Source: Metaphire vulgaris (Eukaryota; Annelida; Clitellata; Crassiclitellata; Megascolecidae). Taken from it: DNA of 64,000 nucleotides. The notes beneath the pieces were generated by a model, which ran no database searches, was not told the origin of the DNA, and worked only from the letters and a program-made list of their open reading frames with translations. Where the stretch lies: positions 4,183,601 through 4,247,600 of the forward strand of contig CM030863.1 in NCBI GenBank assembly GCA_018105865.1. Reading direction: 5' to 3'. Both the position numbers and the translations under genes were made by a program. Below are positions 54,733 through 64,000 of this stretch, piece after piece; position 1 is the stretch's first letter, and each line of letters starts with the position of its first letter.

Positions 54733-55742
54733 TTACATTAGTAGCCATTGCAGTGCATTTAATTCGTTCCACCTGTCGACCAATTCTAGCACTAAACAAA
54801 CTTGTAAGGGGCCTAGCATCGAGCTCTGCGGGGGTACCCCATTCTTGACCGGCCTTCTAGTCGACAGACCATCGTTCCAGGAAACAGTCAGAGTCCTGTC
54901 TGAAAGGTAGTCAGAAATCCAGGATAGCGCCATGTCGTCCGACTCCAAACGTAATATTGAACCTGTTGATCAAGATGCGATGATCTACGGAATCAAAAGC
55001 TGATCAATCAATCAATCAATCAACTTCTATAGCGCCACTATCATAATGCCCAGGGCATCAGCCGATGGCGCACCAAATCCAAATAGCATTAGAGCCAGGT
55101 CAAGCCAGAAGATCAGTCCGAAACGGCGAGAGAGTAATCTAAGGGGGATAAGGGGGGATGAAAGATCAAGCAAACACAATAATGCAAGTTGACCGTTTGC
55201 CACTGCATCTACTAAGTCGTTGAACACTCTTAGAATCAGCGTCTCGGTTGAGTGTCCTTGACGATATGCCGATTGTTCTTCTGGTAGTAAACCATTTTGT
55301 ATCAAATAACTGGTAAGCTGTCTGTTTACAATGCGTTCAAGTAATTTGGACAAGAACGAAAGATTCGTAACAGGTCGATAGATGTTAACTTGAGTTTGCT
55401 CAGATTCTGGGATTTTCAACCTTACCTTGGATACACTAATCCATGCTTCCAAGTCTTAGGGAATTCAGCATTTAATAGAGAAGTTGAAAACAGTTGGACT
55501 AAGAATGGAGCCAGGATATCAATCGACTCTTTCACCAACCAGGTCGGTATTGGGTCGCTGGGACATTGCTTATTCGGAGACGATAATACCAGTTTCTTCA
55601 CTTCTTTGATCGTAGGTGCTGAAAACTTAGTAAAGTGCGTCGCAGCTTGAGTAATGAAATCAGCCGAACCAGCTGACTTTGTTACCTCTCTCTCTGATAC
55701 TATGAGTCTTCTCCTCAAGATAAACATACCATTAATATTCAT
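54733..55742 (-). mobile_element. L2/CR1-like RT gene interrupted by a SINE
   Basis: In order on the minus strand: IKEVKKLVLSSPNKQCPSDP near 55620, then IYRPVTNLSFLSKLLERIVN and QSAYRQGHSTETLILRVFND, LLCLLDLS, then (after the SINE) AFDSVDHRILINRF near 54985 and ALSWISDYLSDRT near 54910, and a variant GVPPQSSMLGPL near 54830. Two frameshifts and the SINE disable it. Confidence 0.9.
54998..55165 (-). mobile_element. SINE-like repeat inside an L2/CR1 gene
   Basis: Matches 39711-39890. On the minus strand it ends GTGGCGCTATAGAAGTTGA and then TTGATTGATTGA. It sits exactly between LLCLLDLS and AFDSVDH of the host RT gene. Confidence 0.82.
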
Positions 55743-55795
55743 GAACCGTTAATATATTCGTTAATATTCATGAATATCCGTTAATATTCATGAAC
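55733..55795. repeat. Tandem 16-25 bp repeat
   Basis: Three copies of CGTTAATATTCATGAA with slight spacing differences, at the 3' edge of the transposase-like pseudogene. Confidence 0.8.
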
Positions 55796-57630
55796 ATAGT
55801 CTCTGTAGCAACCGTATGAGTTTCGTTGCAATACGGGCCGTGTTATATTCCTGCAGGCGGATGATAACAATATCTGCTGCTTAATTTGTTGAAGCATGTG
55901 CTTTGGTCCGTCCGTGCATCTTGGGCGAAACTTGATGCTAAACCATGTAGGCTCATAGCTGCAGACAATGAAGTGTGTCGGGGAATACAGTTGGTTACTT
56001 GGTTGCACTGTTGCCACATACCAGTGTGGTTTCAGTTCTTGCTTATTTTTCAGTTTCAGTTACAGTTATTTTTCAGTTATTTCCATTGAACTCATTAATG
56101 AAATTTCGATGTTTTTTCTTATTATGCAATAACTCTACTCTTTAATTTTAATCTATCGTTGCATGGTGTTATCGCTACAACATTGCAAATATCCCGCACC
56201 CCTAGCTAAACTGCGCAGATTACCCCTAATTTTGGAAGATCAAGAGCTTCAAAGTGTTCACTAGAAGATCTTTTCTTTGGGTGTTTGACTTCTTAAGTTT
56301 GTCATTTATTTTTCAGTTATTTTAACTATTTCAGTTCTTTATTTTTCAGTTACAGTTCCAGTTATAGTTATTGGTATTTTTCAGTTTCAGTTTCAGTTAC
56401 AGTTAACTGATTGGTTATTTTTCAGTTAACTGATATTTCAGTTTCAGTTACAGTTAACTGAAACCACCCTGCCACATACAGCCGACATATTTTACTAGCA
56501 GTGGTAAGCCATCTGGCCATAGACACGGGCCCAGGTTTTTCCTGCAGTAAATCGTCACTGATGCTCCCACTTCTAATAGCTGTGATCATTTTGTACAGGT
56601 AGGCTTGGTCATTACTAAGTTCGGTGACGTCGATTTCTGGAAGAGGATCACCATCGGTAATGAGTTTAAATCCTTCTGCAGAAAGTGGCAATGCATTTCC
56701 AATTGGTTCTTTCCATAGTGTGGGTCCTTCAGTTGGACCAATGAGTGCCTTGCACAGGTGGCGGAATGGAAGCTCGTTCAAGTGTAAAGAGCAAATGAAC
56801 CACTGCAGAGGCCGACCAGTGTGAAGCTCTAACAGATGCATTGCCCCACCGCGGTGCCCAGTGTTACTAGCTGTGCTATCGGCTCCAACTGCCATGCATG
56901 ATCTTATTTGTAATTCCATTTCTTCCAGTGTACTGTGAATGCTATAAGCAATAGCAGAACCTGTGCCTCGTTCCAGTGTTAAATGGCATAGATAGAAAGT
57001 TCCCGGTTCACCAATCAGTACGACGTGTTCTTCAGTTTTCTTCATACCAGCCTATACCACTTGTCTCCCTTTTTCTCTCATCAGTGTCTTGTCTTTTCGC
57101 CCATCAAAAATATTCCCATTATTTCCTCTTCCTTGTTGATAGGAGTTGCCTTGATAGTCCCTCTCAACTGTTGTCGAGCCCTCCATACTTTGTGATAATC
57201 GACAACATTGATCAGTCTGATCTTTAAAACTAACAGTGCCATAGTCCACCGATGTTGCTGTGCTGATGGCCGCAGCTGCCCTATTTGACACTCCATAGCG
57301 TTCTGCTTCCAAAGCATTGGTTGGTATTGGTACCATATTCCTGTCCTGTTGTTGGAAAGCCTCAGTCCAGTCATCATCATTAGCGTCATCAGACAAATCA
57401 TCAGCTTCTTTTGCACTGGAACTACAGGCATCCGAATCTGACTCTTCCTGCAGTGTTGCAAACACTTTCGCAGGTGAAACTATGTTCTCCCTTGCCATCT
57501 TCCTTCTGCTTTCTTCACCTTCTCTTTCTTTCATCCAATCTTCCATTGCTTGTTTTCTTTTCATAACTGCTGTTACCTTTCTATCGATTGTACCGATTTG
57601 CATTTTTCGTGTAGTTCTCTGGTCCATCAA
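55784..57630 (-). pseudogene. Transposase-like (Cc8L18.2-type) pseudogene
   Basis: The minus strand encodes a protein of a family widespread in invertebrates and often annotated as Cc8L18.2-like, with hAT-transposase-like features. Seen in order: a basic and acidic N-terminal part (57630-57052) with AERYGVSNRAAAAI and IFDGRKDKT; then VGADSTASNTGHRGGAMHLL and LQWFICSLHLNELPFRHL (about 56880-56750); MARWLTTASKICRLYVA (56530-56480); and, after a MITE, WFSIKFRPRCTDG and ITRPVLQRNSYG. Lesions: an in-frame TAG at 57052 and the MITE at 56022-56471. Reading resumes in frame across the MITE if it and one target copy are ignored. It is a dead copy. Confidence 0.85.
56022..56471. mobile_element. hAT-type MITE with mirrored CAGTTA motif
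   Basis: 450 bp with ends CAGTGTGGTTTCAGTT and AACTGAAACCACCCTG. An exact 8-bp duplication CCACATAC (56014-56021, 56472-56479) flanks it. Inside, TTTCAGTTACAGTTAT iterations run from both ends. It interrupts the transposase-like pseudogene. Confidence 0.92.
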
Positions 57631-57858
57631 AAACTGACGTTCTGAAGGACATGTCGTATGGTAAAAAGGAGGTGTTCCGCTTGTTGCAGTGAAAAATTCT
57701 TTTTATATTTAAAATCAGGATAATTAATTGTACAAAACCTGAAATGTGCGCAAAAATAGCTGACATCACTACACCCTAATGTCCACGGGTTTCGTAATAC
57801 TGTTTCCTTGTAAAAAAACCTTTCGGCTGGCACTTCCACTTTGTTAATATTTTATCGT

Positions 57859-58040
57859 GGCCGGACAAAATGTCACGGACAAAATGTCATGGGGCCAAAA
57901 TGTCAGCGGAAAATGTCACGGTTCAGGGTAAGGGTTAGAGTTAAGGTCATATTTTGTCCGTGAAATTTTGTCCGCTGACATTTTGTCCCCGTGTCATTTT
58001 GTCTGTGAGATTTTGTCCTCGTGACATTTTGTCCTAGCAC
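57859..58040. mobile_element. Foldback of GGACAAAATGTCA units
   Basis: Four to six tandem GGACAAAATGTCACG-like units run inward from each side in mirrored orientation around a centre at about 57925-57945 (AGGGTAAGGGTTAGAGTT). No flanking duplication was identified. Confidence 0.75.
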
Positions 58041-58640
58041 CTATTTTATTTGTCTCATATAGGGCTTGAACGGGAATGTTTAAAAACTAGCTCACCTTCC
58101 ATCATTTCCTGGCATGAGTCGGAAAGTTCGAACGAAAGATAGGCCTAATCCAAACTAAAAATCGACTGGATATCATTTTATTCCATTCTGTCTAAGAATA
58201 GTTTCATTCGAATTTCTAATAGCGATTAGACATTAACACATAATCAACGCCATCAGTTACTTCATCGAAACCGGACTGAAACGTTATCAAAAGTACACTG
58301 AGAAAAGCTCATTTAATTGCTCTCATCCTGTTTAACAGAGACTTGGCTATAAGCAGGCTCTTCGTAAAAAACCTCAAATATGACTGTCTAGTTTTGCTAG
58401 CTGAAGAGAAAACCGCATTGAAGGCTCTCGTAAGTGATCTATGCTCCTCAGGGAGTGGCTAATGATAAAGAAGAAGAAGGAGGAGGAGGAGGAGGACGGG
58501 AGGAGAAGAAGGAGAAGATGAAGCAGCAGCAGGAGTAATAATTTATCAGCTGTCATCGATAAAGTATCTTTTCATAGATAGGGCAGCTGCTGCATAATTA
58601 TATTGTTAGCAAATGCGAAGTTGTTCTGGTTTTTGTTTGC
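58041..58640. other. Intergenic, no gene seen
   Basis: AT-rich, with a short purine run (58470-58530, AAGAAGGAGGAGG). No gene recognised. Confidence 0.45.
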
Positions 58641-58644
58641 CTTT

Positions 58645-58973
58645 GGGGCTTACACAAATGACGTAACGCACTTAGGGCGTTCAAACAATTTGTGACGATG
58701 TGTGACAACGAGAGGGGTTTCCGGAAATGTGACGTCAAATAATACTAAATTTTGTTTAGGTGGCGACCTTTTTTTGCTTGTCAAGATATTTCGATCGAAA
58801 GACGAGAAGGGGGAGTTAACGGGTTTTGACGTCATATTTGAGAGGTCTTACTTTTTGTGACGACGTGTGACGAAAAGGGTTCGAAGGGGGTCTAAAATTT
58901 TAAAAAATTAAAATTTAAAATTAAAAAATCGAAGGGGTTCAAAAAAACGTTATTGTCATTTATGGATGGCCCC
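58645..58973. mobile_element. MITE with GGGGC ... GACGTAA ends
   Basis: Left GGGGCTTACACAAATGACGT and right ATTTATGGATGGCCCC are imperfect inverted repeats. The core motif GGCGACCTTTTTTTGC followed by TTGTCAA lies inside (58763-58786). Confidence 0.65.
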
Positions 58974-59151
58974 TTTTGATTTATTGACTTTGTGAGCCTT
59001 GCGATGATCCTACATCTCGACCCAAAGCCTTTGCTCTCGCGGCTTATCATAACCAGCAGACCGACCATCTGACGAATCAGATTTCAAATGTTGAAGTGAA
59101 TATCGTAATTCTTCCGCTCTTTTAAATAGACCTATCTGCTGTGTCCTGAAG

Positions 59152-59733
59152 CATGGACTACTAGATTGCCTGGACGCCCAACTGAAAAAGGTGCCCTACA
59201 TCAGGGGGCTGAATAAATGCAGATAATATTTGGTCGAGATATATTCTTCCTACCCCAAGCACTCTCCTTCCGATAACTTGTCGTTTTGATCAGTTTAGAA
59301 CGATTCTTGTATTTCTTTTATAATTTGCCATATCTCGACCAAATATTGTCCAATTTTCAAAATGTTTGATTTATTTTGTTCCAATTACATTTCCCTACAA
59401 CTTTGCTGTTCACAAAAGTTAGGTTGCCACTCAAAAATTTTAGCAACACAGCTTGGAACAGAAAACAATTTTTGTTGGAGGGGGTTCTGTTTCAGGCCAG
59501 ATTGTGGACCCTTATCCCAATTGTTATTAAATTTTGCACGGATGATTTGAAAGAGGGATAAAAATTCAAAACATTGGTGTACACCTCATCATTTTAGCTT
59601 TCACAGAATCCGAGCAATTGCAAGTTGAAAAAGTCCAAAATTACATGCAAATGCACAGGAGGCTGCATTTATTCAGCCCCCTGATGTAGGGCACCTTTTT
59701 CAGTTGGGCGTCCAGGTAATCTAGTAGTCCATG
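59152..59733. mobile_element. 582-bp foldback element with 71-bp arms
   Basis: Arms 59152-59222 and 59663-59733 are reverse complements with one mismatch, starting CATGGACTACTAGATT. The 7-mer CCTGAAG is directly repeated outside both arms (59145-59151, 59734-59740), a target duplication of 7 or 8 bp. A second inverted pair (TTTGGTCGAGATAT at about 59229 and its complement at about 59331) lies inside. No coding capacity. Confidence 0.88.
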
Positions 59734-59925
59734 CCTGAAGATACACTTACTAAATAGCGTCGCGCAGTCGCTGGCCATGAGCGGGAGGGTCGTCAAGCCG
59801 ACTGTGGTACTCTATCAATCTTTCTATCATGACAATGGCTTCGAGTGGTTGCGACCGCTATCTGCCTTAACCATTAGCGTCGCCTAACGACTGTCAGTGA
59901 AACTACTTGAAGGGTTTGTATGCAT

Positions 59926-59929
59926 TAAC

Positions 59930-59985
<56 letters not shown>

Positions 59986-59990
59986 GCAGT

Positions 59991-60035
<45 letters not shown>

Positions 60036-60080
60036 CAGCAGCAGCAGCACAGCAGCAGCAGCAGCAGTGCAGCAGCAGCA

Positions 60081-60164
<84 letters not shown>

Positions 60165-60213
60165 CAGCAGCAGTAGTAGCAGCAGCAGCAGTAGCAGTAG
60201 CAGTAGTAGTAGC

Positions 60214-60253
<40 letters not shown>

Positions 60254-60288
60254 CATATTAAGGAATTAATGTCTTCTTCTTCTTCTTC

Positions 60289-60330
<42 letters not shown>
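59926..60330. repeat. (ATT)n, (AGC)n, (AGT)n, (TTC)n arrays
   Basis: A 400-bp chain of trinucleotide arrays: ATT (59926-59984), AGC (59990-60175) with GGC slips, AGT (60176-60252) and TTC/TTA (60271-60330). Confidence 0.95.
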
Positions 60331-60331
<1 letters not shown>

Positions 60332-60640
60332 ACGTAGAGAATGTTGCGGCGATTGATCCGGAGCAGGCTTAGCAGGATCCGTGGACACATATATACTACA
60401 TTATTGGACCCCAGGCTCATCTAAGCTATTATGACAATTTCGTCACAATTGTCTTACATATTTCTGTCAATTCTTCATTTTCATATTGCTTATAACGTCT
60501 TATATCTACCAAAACATAGACTGCAAGTCTACAAATGGCAATGACAGCGCTGCTGACGTTGTTGACACAATCACCTACATGACTATTTGAATCACTAAAC
60601 ATTGGCACTTAAAACCTTTAGGTTTATTCTGCCTCAGAGT
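60331..60640. other. Intergenic, no gene seen
   Basis: No gene or named repeat recognised. Confidence 0.4.
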
Positions 60641-60649
60641 TTCAACTTG

Positions 60650-60790
60650 TCGACCCAACTATTAATGAGTGCTTACTGATAGGGCCATCGATGCTTGAAA
60701 TAATCTAAGTGATGAAATTGTCAAAGCACAAACCATAAGCTCCTTCAGAAAGAAATTAGACAACCACTGCTTCGCTAAATTTGTAACATT
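60650..60790 (+). mobile_element. L2/CR1-like RT end fragment
   Basis: Encodes NNLSDEIVKAQTISSFRKKL then DNHCF, the WNxLPxxVVxAxSxxxFKxxLD end of L2/CR1-type reverse transcriptases. Confidence 0.7.
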
Positions 60791-61319
60791 CTGTAACTGT
60801 TCAGCCTGTTCCCACCTCCTCCCGATAATCGCAACTACAATCTGTCTGGAAATGCAAGCCTACTAACACCTAAACCATGTATCGATGACAGCTTACTGTT
60901 TTATTAAAATAGCATATTTAATCTGTTCCTTAGTTACATAGTTACATAATTATAGATTCATATCTGGGCGCAGGTCAGAGTTAACCTTCTGCGTCCCTTT
61001 GGAACACTCACTTTGTTTTACTTTACTTGTTCTATTTACGACATATTACTGAATTCATGTTGTGGTCAAATAAATGTTTGTCTATCTATCTCTACTAAGA
61101 GAAGAAAAGACGGTCAAAGAGAAACTGATGGCCGAATTCGGTAATCTGATGCCATGAAAATTCAGCTGGTAGACCTTCAATTCCTAAAAACGGCCATGAC
61201 CTGTTTGATGCGCCTGAACGCATGTAGTCTATACGCTGTAGAAGTCCATTGATGCCATCTCAATAAACACAAAGTGTAATCTAATATAATAATTGTTATT
61301 ATTCCATTACTCCATCGAG

Positions 61320-61395
61320 GGGTGCGCGGTTGAGCAGTGGTTAGCGCACTGGGCTGCCAATTGAGGTCCGTGGTTCAACTCCCGGCCGCGGCACA
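61320..61395 (+). repeat. tRNA-derived SINE head
   Basis: GGTGCGCGGTTGAGCAGTGG resembles a tRNA A-box and GTGGTTCAACTCC a B-box, 50 bases apart. The acceptor-like ends (GTGCGCGG, CCGCGGCA) can nearly pair. The anticodon arm does not pair well, so this is a SINE or decayed tRNA, not a working tRNA. Confidence 0.55.
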
Positions 61396-61582
61396 AATTT
61401 TCAAGCGAATACAGAAAAAATCAAGTAGTGATAAATCATAAAATAGCCCGACATAGGCCTCTGTCATTTACATTCACAGCGAAGAACAAAGAATTGAACA
61501 GTATAGTAAGTACTTTCTCTCGGAAACTATTATTTTTATTTACTGCAATGAGGGAATTGGCATTATTGTTCTCGTTAGCATT

Positions 61583-61719
61583 TGACCGGCGGCATTTTTC
61601 GAAATTGTAAACATTGATTTGCTAATGCAGATACTGACAGCCAATAGGATGTTGGTTAAGAAATCATGACTAGGCTGATGCATATTAATAAGCCAAGCAA
61701 AGAGAGACAGATAGACAGC

Positions 61720-61752
<33 letters not shown>

Positions 61753-62061
61753 TTTAATACTCGCGTAGAACACTGCTCGGTAATTTATTGCATTGTCAAG
61801 ATCGGTGTATATTCCTTCAGGCGATACGTAAAAGTCTTGGGCAAACTGTCAAAAAATTTATTTCCGTTCATTCTCAAGTAATAATATTATTTATTTAATT
61901 TCAGCAAGAAACAAACGCAATGGCGGTAAAGAAACTTATTAATATGCATAAGCGTAGCCGATCACGTGACTTTTGATAATTTGTTAACCAACATCCTATT
62001 GGCTGTCGTTATCTGCATTAGCAAATTAATGTTACAATTTCAAAAAATGCTGACCGGCGAG
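61583..62061. mobile_element. Foldback element with about 110-bp arms
   Basis: Positions 61583-61692 and about 61930-62061 are imperfect reverse complements (GACCGGCGGCATTTTT outermost; GCCAATAGGATGTTGG further in). A GA-repeat (61715-61752) lies near the left arm. Outside the right arm, TTGACCGGCGAGCAA recurs in tandem (62065-62098). Confidence 0.75.
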
Positions 62062-62304
62062 TTATTGACCGGGAGCAATTGACCGGCGAGCAATTGACAG
62101 TAAACAGCACACAGTAGTCACAGTACTGAGAAAGAAATTGAGAATTACTACTTCCAATTGGCCTACAGTAGCCTAGCTATTAAACTGATATCTGCAAGGG
62201 CAATGAAGTCGGCGCTAAAACAAGTTATATCTCAAAATTTTTAAGTAAAAAATTTAATCTCCAGCCAAATCAAAATAAAATGAAGCAATTCATTCGGAAT
62301 ATAA

Positions 62305-62365
62305 CTAATTGGGGGGATGATCAGATCAGGCGTTCGATTCCGTCACGCCACCTAGCGAATGTGAC
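62305..62365 (+). repeat. Possible tRNA-derived SINE fragment
   Basis: GGCGTTCGATTCCGTCACGCC contains a good B-box with a pairing T-arm stem. No matching A-box at the right distance. Confidence 0.35.
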
Positions 62366-62550
62366 AGCAAGTAGTCGGCGGTTTCCCAATAATTTCGACG
62401 CCACCCACTTGCAACAGATTGAAGCACAATAGCCATGCAGCACTGATATATGGCCGAGAGCGTTGTTTAGCCCAGTGTTATTGTTGCGCTCATAGATAGT
62501 TTATATGGCGCTATAGTGGAATAAAGTCCTGTGGAATACGCGGGAGTATT

Positions 62551-62553
<3 letters not shown>

Positions 62554-62597
<44 letters not shown>
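62554..62597. repeat. (GA)n array
   Basis: About 42 bp of AG repeats beside a LINE fragment. Confidence 0.95.
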
Positions 62598-62599
<2 letters not shown>

Positions 62600-62719
62600 A
62601 GAATTGGTTGAAGGAAAGAAGAGAGACGACAGAAGGCTGGCATAAGGGGGTGGCCATCTGGAATGGGCAAGAGTTATTAGTGGAGTGCCTCAGGGCTCAG
62701 TGCTTGGGCCATTGCTTTT

Positions 62720-62769
<50 letters not shown>

Positions 62770-62770
62770 G
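62597..62770 (+). mobile_element. LINE RT fragment running into (TA)n
   Basis: Encodes IQNWLKERRE and, in another frame, RVISGVPQGSVLGPLLFPIY, the conserved RT motif that normally continues to the INDL segment. Here it passes without a break into (TA)n (62725-62768). Confidence 0.8.
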
Positions 62771-63035
62771 ATGCCCGTAGGGTCCGGTGCTGATCCCCGT
62801 ATTTTGTAGCCAACAGCCCATAGGTGCTAAGCCATACATCGGCGGACGGTGGCCAGTCTCTTCCGCCGAACCTATGGTTACTTTCGCAATGTTGCCATCG
62901 CTACTCATTTTTATATTACTACCGCCTCTAGCGATTAAGGCTGAGTCGACCTTAGGGGATCCTACGGCATTGAACCCGTTCCGTCGGCGGGCCTGCCCAG
63001 TGATATTACCACTCATCAATCTTCCTGCCCCATAT
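62771..63035. other. GC-richer ORF island between (TA)n arrays
   Basis: About 260 bp open on both strands and richer in GC than its flanks, bounded on both sides by (TA)n. The minus strand reads GSPKVDSALIARGGSNIKMS; the plus strand reads FCSQQPIGAKPYIGGRWPVS. No family recognised; it may be the next part of a retroelement. Confidence 0.35.
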
Positions 63036-63125
63036 ATATATACAGTACATATATATATATATATATATATATACAATTATACATATATGTACATATGTAT
63101 ATATATACAGTGCATATATGTACAC
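63036..63125. repeat. (TA)n-rich array
   Basis: TA and TATG/TACA repeats. Confidence 0.9.
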
Positions 63126-63589
63126 ACATATATATATCTTATCTTTCTCGACGACTTCTATAGTGTATACAAGAGTATGCAGAATTTATTCACTGCAAGG
63201 GTCGTATCTTTACCGACTTTGAAATGGTGCGCAAAGAAATCGAGGACGAAACTGACAGAGCAACTGGGATGAACAAAGGAGTCTCAAATGTACCGATTAA
63301 CCTTCGCACGACGAAGGCCGAAGTCAAAGGCGCTTTGACATAATTTGGCATGCCGATGGCGAACGTAGGATAACACACAATTCAAGACAGCATAAAGTCC
63401 GCCCTGATGGAAACGAAGGAAATCGCCGCCCTAACACACACACGTTGGCGAATCCCGTTTTAGAACAGTCCGCAAACGACACGTCAAAGGAACAAAACAC
63501 GGGATAAGATGTTGAAAATTCCGCAGATGTTGTGAGAACTGTCCGCGAGGCAAGACCACACGGAGAATTTTTCCATATGTGTGTGACAC

Positions 63590-63655
63590 TGTGTGTGTTG
63601 TGTGTGTGAGCATACCCCTGCCCACACACACGTGTGTGTGTGTGTGTGTGTGAAA
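63590..63655. repeat. (GT)n/(CA)n array
   Basis: GT and CA repeats around 63590-63652 with an ACACGTGTGT junction. Confidence 0.9.
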
Positions 63656-63849
63656 GCAGGGGTATTCTATTAAATGCTATGAAGAGCCACATCTTTATGA
63701 CTGATGCCAGAGGTCCAGTTGCTTTGAAACCAGTAATTATGTCGCTTATAATAAGTAATAGAAAATAGGTGAGTTGAAAACAAGACATTAAAATATATTT
63801 CCTAAGTAGGCTAGGCCTATTAGAATAAGTTCTTTGCCATTTCAGTATC

Positions 63850-64000
63850 TTCATTGGCCATTTGACACCCGTTGGCGGACCGCATCTGGCCCGCGGCGCG
63901 CCTTCTGAATATCGTTGCTTTAGAGGGCATATACTCGTATACGCTCGTATCCATACAAAATTACCACTTTTTCACCTTTAGGCAGAAATTTGAGTGTGAC
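63850..64000 (+). mobile_element. Left part of a hAT-like repeat, cut by window end
   Basis: TTTGACACCCGTTGGCGGAC and CATCTGGCCCGCGGCGCG resemble 40391-40440 and 3705-3745. The element continues beyond the window. Confidence 0.4.

Noticed and set aside
61320..61395. Functional tRNA gene
   Set aside because: A- and B-box are present, but the anticodon stem fails to pair and the D stem has mismatches, so it is a SINE or a relic.

Overview
The window is nuclear DNA of an invertebrate animal. Three things show this: a gene split into more than 20 small exons with GT/AG junctions whose reading phases fit, Metazoa-type protein families (TRPM channel, Mab-21/cGAS-like protein), and a heavy load of non-LTR retrotransposon fragments, hAT/Tc1-type MITEs and trinucleotide arrays. 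No taxon-specific gene is present; a marine invertebrate is likely, but that is an impression only.

Real genes. (1) 8030-10113 (+): an unspliced Mab-21/cGAS-like nucleotidyltransferase-fold protein (candidate cGLR, innate immune sensor class). It keeps the G-S-S and D-x-D motifs. A single-base frame change in a run of four A links it to a ~345-residue C-terminal region I do not recognise. (2) 13539-45276 (-): a TRPM-family cation channel that I rebuilt exon by exon. It has TM1-TM6, a pore with a Gly-Gln filter like the TRPM2/4/5/8 branch, and a TRP domain, and it stops soon after. No NUDT9-H or kinase domain is encoded, and the N-terminal SLOG-like region lacks its usual glycine loops. (3) 50246-52669 (-): an intronless 807-residue TPR-type protein of unknown function. 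A fourth gene-like region (about 55784-57630, -) is a domesticated or transposon-derived protein gene, now a pseudogene with an in-frame stop and a MITE insertion.

Mobile DNA fills most of the rest. There are at least 15 non-LTR retrotransposon pieces (RTE-like and L2/CR1-like). Many hAT-type MITEs have TIRs starting CAG and 8-bp target duplications, several of them exact. There is one Tc1-like element with both TIRs, twin 77-bp mariner-type MITEs and several large foldback elements. A recurrent retroposon 3' tail (GCGCTATA-AA) is followed by a different simple repeat at each copy: ATA, TAC, TTAC, TTGA or TAGAA.

Most notable for follow-up: the cGAS-like gene with its frame change and orphan C-terminal region; the compact TRPM channel that has lost the known ligand-binding modules; a class of mirrored-array MITEs whose two halves are tandem copies of a short motif in opposite orientation; a short core motif shared by MITEs with unrelated ends; and the link between one retroposon tail and many microsatellite types. 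Layout: 0-8 kb repeats; 8-10 kb cGAS-like gene; 10-13.5 kb no gene seen; 13.5-45.3 kb TRPM gene with repeat-filled introns; 45-50 kb repeats; 50-52.7 kb TPR gene; 53-64 kb repeats and the pseudogene.
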